A stretch of DNA of 64,000 nucleotides from contig NC_026659.2 of the NCBI RefSeq assembly GCF_000004075.3, positions 14,154,272-14,218,271 on the forward strand, given 5' to 3'. Of this stretch, positions 60,226 through 64,000 are shown piece by piece. Position numbers and translations under genes: made by a program. Source of the DNA: Cucumis sativus (taxonomy: Eukaryota; Streptophyta; Magnoliopsida; Cucurbitales; Cucurbitaceae). The notes under the pieces were generated by a model that saw only the letters and a list, made by a program, of their open reading frames with translations, made no database searches and was not told where the DNA came from. Numbering within the stretch: position 1 is the stretch's first letter; every line of letters starts with the position of its first letter.

Positions 60226-63200
60226 CTAATCAACTTTCACCTCCAGTTCTCCACAATTAACAATTCTACATGGCATGCGAGGAATATCTAAGTTGCTTGT
60301 TTCTTGTGATTCAATTCGTTTCACAACATCCATTCCTTCGATCACATGTCCAAACACAACGTGGCGATTGTCCAACCATGGCGTCTGGGTGATGCCAAAT
60401 GTAGATGCATTGGTTATTGACAGAGATGTGGAGAAAAAGAAAACTATGTTAACAAACTACTATCGTGAACAAAAAGTAGTATGCCTTCAAGAAAATTCAA
60501 TGAACATATAAACTTCATTCACCCTTCCAAAATATGTTCTTTCCAGATCTTATGATCTACTTACTATTTCAAGCATGAAAATTCTCTTATTTTGACATAT
60601 TTTACTGGGGAAAACTAATCCCTTTTCTTTTATTTAATACAAGAGAATTAGATTATAAGAGAAAATTGATATATGAAAAGAAAACACGTGATTGACCTAG
60701 TGGTAAAAAAAGAGAAACTCAATAATTAACTGAGAGGTTGTTAGACCACCCATCATACACCAATACAGTAGGAGAAAGAATAGGAAAGAGAAGCAGGAGA
60801 GGGAGTTAGTTATGTAACCAACTGTAGGTGGGGACCACAAATGAGTGGAGCGACGCACGATACAAGAGAGACCACTGTAGGTGGGGGGAGTGAATAAATA
60901 AGGGAGAGAAAGAGAGAATGGGTAGCTTTTGTTTTTGGTAGTAAAGAATCCTACTGTTTTATTCTTGAAAGATAGAATAGCAGGAGAGGGAAAGGAATCC
61001 ATCGAATGGGCTCATAACCAATTCGGTGAGAGTGTTCTGTATTTTTTTCTGCAATTTTCATCTTAGTAATATCGAGTATCCTTCATCTTTCTATATTGAA
61101 AGTGGGAATAGCTGGTATCCCATCAGAGGTGTTTTCTTGACACCCATTTGTTATAGAGTCAGATGAGTTGTTTTCGAAAGAAAAGAAATCTCCAAACCTC
61201 AGCTGTTGAGTTTCAAAGACAGATAAGATTACAAATTTTGGACACAATGGAGAGGAAAATTAAACGCCATCTACATACGGAGGACGACGGCTATGAGAAA
61301 AAGCCCCATCCCACCCGGAATGTTTCTACCATAGAACATCCATTCTTAAGAAAACAAATGATCTAGACAGCTAACACTAGAACAAAAAGGATCTCTGTGC
61401 AAAGCTGCTGGAAACATATTACTAAAGAACACATGGTCCTAAATCTATTGACTATAGTTGATTGTTTATATAATATTTAATGACTAGTCATAAAATCGTT
61501 TTGAATAAAAGGATCCCACATTTCTCTAGTTTGGAGTGTAGCATACAAGATTAGCAATAGACTAATAGGCCCTTTATAAACCGAGAAGATTAAATGCAAT
61601 CTCAGTACTTTTGCAATTATCAATAACCTCATTTTCAACAAGATTGTGCTAAATGATAACGAACAACTGGCTTCCATTACTTATACTACATTTTTGCTCC
61701 TAATGATTAGTTGTTTGAGCTTCTTTATAAATTTCTCTTCCTCCTACTACTCTTTAGCTATTTTTCTTCAATGCCTTAAACAGAACAGAAAGATTAAAAT
61801 GAAAAAGGAACAATATCATTCATGTTCAAATCAATAGTCTGCAGTTGAATTTAACTTCAGAAAGAAGAGGATCCTGAAGTTTACCTTTACAGTACAGATG
61901 AAGAATTGACTTCCATTAGTATCAGGTCCAGCATTGGCCATGCTAAGTACACCAGGTCCTACATGCTTCACTGCAGACAAGTCAAAAAGTTATCAGTGTC
62001 ATTACAGTTTTAGTTTGATTTCCTTATATATTCCTACCAAATGTGAATCATTCCAGAAGCACAACGGTTGTATAGAACTACAGTCATGACATACATGAAA
62101 AATTCTCGTCTCGAAAACTGGGACCATAGATACTAATACCTCCGGTTCCCTGCAGCCAAGCAACGACAATACACAGTCCTTATCAGATTGGAGTCATTTT
62201 TTCTTGAAAGCCTAAGACTCCATTTGTGAGTATCGACAGATGAATCTAAATTTACACACAAGTATATAAATGTGTATATATGTTCAGGGAGAGAGAGAAA
62301 GTACATCTCCATTAGTGAAGTCCCCTCCTTGAATCATGAAATCTTTAATCACCCTATGGAAAGAGCATCCTTTATACCCATATCCCTTCTCCCCTGCACC
62401 GTGATACTTTATTGTTAAATCAATGAACAAAGTGGAAAGTTACAGTTAAAAAAGATGGTGGACATTCCAACTTGCCAGTACACAAGGCTCGGAAATTTTC
62501 TACCGTTCTTGGAACAACATCCCCAAAAAGTCCTATCACGATTCTACCTGCCGATTCACCTCCAATTTCTACATCAAAGAAACACTTTGTTGAGACTTCT
62601 GCTTGGAGCTCTACATTCTGCATTGTAAGAAAACAAAGACAATTCTAATGGGCACCTAACCAATACAGAAACAAGAAGGAAATTTCTAAACAAAAGATCA
62701 ACTCAATCCGCAAACGTTGAGATATCCAATCCCTTCCAAGTCGAAAAGATAGAAAATATTTATTCCAATCCAAAATTACAACATGGGTTGGAACAGTTCT
62801 CCATTTTCTCAGAATTTAAGAACTAAGAAAGAAAGAAAGAAAGAAAGAAACACAATAACTCATTTACTTTTGTCGCAGAGTTTGCACAGATGAGTCTTCT
62901 GTTCTTCACAGGAGATGCTTCTCTCAAGATAGGAAAACTTAAGCGTTGAGATCCCCATGTCAGTGTTGTTACAGGGGAGTTCGTAGTTTGAACTTGCAAA
63001 GAAATCGACCTAGAACTGAGCGAGGGCAGGCGACATTTACCCTGTAGATGAAACAAATTGAGGAGGAATACAAGTGGGGTTCGAATAGATAAACAAGAGG
63101 AGGATAAGGAGACGAAATGAAACAAAAATGAACAGAAATCACTCGATTTCAAGCTACAAACTTGGAATATGAAATGAACAGTGTAAATGGAGGTGTAGAA

Positions 63201-63275
63201 AATTGGAAGTTAGAAGAGAACCTGTGAAGGAGAAGGCAGAGTGGAAAACACACTCATTGAGACTGTGGAGGCCAT
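60226..63275 (-). CDS. plastid-type cyclophilin (peptidyl-prolyl isomerase)
   Basis: Catalyses cis-trans isomerisation of prolyl bonds. Seven minus-strand exons: 63222-63275, 62868-63041, 62476-62617, 62305-62393, 62095-62149, 61885-61970 and 60226-60384, giving 252 residues in a continuous frame. Residues 1 to about 76 are Ser/Thr-rich and basic, a probable chloroplast transit peptide. The cyclophilin domain covers about 85-245 and keeps the active-site words [29 protein letters not shown] and [10 protein letters not shown]. Family context suggests the stromal CYP20-3 (ROC4) group, but lumenal or other plastid isoforms are not excluded. The intron after exon 3 begins with GC (ACTG then GCAAGT) instead of GT. 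Intron 2 contains a GAAA microsatellite (62826-62850) and intron 6 a retroelement fragment. Confidence 0.94.
60739..61360 (+). mobile_element. Ty3-type LTR and gag start in cyclophilin intron 6
   Basis: 60739 starts TGTTAGACCACCCATC, like the TGTTAGACCTCC end of the chromovirus LTR at 39-44 kb, and continues with GGAGAGGGAGTTAGTTATGT-type sequence to about 61110. There TGGTATCCCATCAGAGG may be a damaged primer-binding site. 61163-61360 encodes a short basic and glutamine-rich stretch ([20 protein letters not shown]), possibly the first residues of gag. Pol and a second LTR are not present. It lies in the intron antisense to the host gene. Confidence 0.55.
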
Positions 63276-64000
63276 GGCTGTTATCTTCAAGAAGTTTCAC
63301 CAGATAACTTCGATAATCCTACGTCTTTGCTTCTGATTCAAAATATAAATAAAAAAATTTCAATTTAGAAATATACCTCAATCATTGTCACACGGAAAAC
63401 TCTATATTTTGCTATATTATCCGAATCTCAACCATTTTTTATAAAATTTTTATTGTTACGAACATGGACGACGATACTTAAATTTAAGTAGCATAAATCT
63501 GAATAATTTTTTTTAATATTCTGCAACACCATTTTTTTTTTTTTTTTGTTATCGTTTGTTATCCAATATTTGACACACCTCATGCCTCATTAAACAATCA
63601 AATAACAATATCAAAAATATGAAAAGAAAAAAATGAAAAACAACAAAAAAACCTCAAATACCTCAAATATTTTTTAAAAACTATTAACCTAAAATTTATA
63701 AATTTAGATGTTTTTAGAAAAATTATTTATTTAATCGAAAAATATTTATAAATATAATAAAAAATATAGAATCTTAACACACATAAATATTGATAAGAAG
63801 TGTCGAGTGTGCCTTAAATATGGAGTGGAGGGGGCTATGTGTTAGTTTTACCACTTATATTATTATTTTTTTAGTTTATATATAAACACACGTAAATGAG
63901 CGTAAAGTTGAGGAGGGGTTCGAATCCCGACCTATATTAAAGTCGCTAAAAAAATTCCCTAAGCTAGCAAATGTTTTGTACTATATGTATATATATATAT
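63276..64000. other. upstream region of cyclophilin, AT-rich
   Basis: 63276-63345 is the probable 5' UTR and proximal promoter of the cyclophilin gene. The remainder is AT-rich with T-runs (63525-63550) and an AT microsatellite at the window edge. A GGTTCGAATCCCGAC word at 63917-63931 resembles a tRNA B box, but no A box or stems were found. No gene is supported. Confidence 0.5.

Noticed and set aside
63880..63945. tRNA gene around GGTTCGAATCCCGAC
   Set aside because: Only a B-box-like word is present; no A box, acceptor stem or anticodon arm can be drawn.

Overview
This is a plant nuclear window: split genes with GT-AG introns, chloroplast-targeted proteins, a pectin methylesterase, a GH19 chitinase, and roughly half of the sequence in retroelements and DNA transposons embedded in very AT-rich DNA. 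It is a dicot; a cucurbit is plausible from overall impression, but the sequence alone does not prove this. Everything below was read by eye, so splice sites and family names are inferences from reading frames and remembered family motifs.

Layout. 1-13 kb is a transposon nest. A Ty3-type LTR element (137-4243, minus strand, perfect 5-bp target duplication) sits in a GC-rich 30-bp minisatellite. A degraded Ty1/copia element (5861-9059, minus) follows. Next comes a roughly 3.5-kb element with arms of about 300 bp in inverted orientation and two internal fields of a short palindrome (about 9065-12600), then another copia fragment. 13-17 kb is AT-rich intergenic DNA. A pectin methylesterase gene (17054-19155, plus) is followed by a seven-exon NIP30/FAM192A-family gene (20871-26566, minus) with a LINE remnant in an intron. 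At 27581-30005 lies a MULE transposase broken by a 4-bp duplication. It abuts the 3' half of a prolyl-tRNA synthetase gene (30894-36725), which is itself interrupted by a 5'-truncated copia element. At 38000-45437 (minus) lies a six-exon RPP38/L7Ae-type gene whose fourth intron holds a 5.1-kb chromovirus. The right third carries a GH19 chitinase (49604-51202, plus), chloroplast protoporphyrinogen oxidase (52009-56378, minus, with an apparent 1-base frameshift) and a plastid-type cyclophilin (60226-63275, minus, with one GC-AG intron).

The host genes do not form a pathway. They are unrelated housekeeping or cell-wall/defence genes: RNase P/MRP-type RNA binding, tetrapyrrole synthesis, protein folding, pectin modification and chitin hydrolysis. 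The unifying theme is transposon history: several insertions have readable target-site duplications, LTR pairs that allow relative dating, and catalytic-site losses. The least explained item is the palindrome-bearing inverted-repeat element at 9-12.6 kb, together with a set of short foldback elements elsewhere in the window that share its palindrome and part of its terminal sequence.
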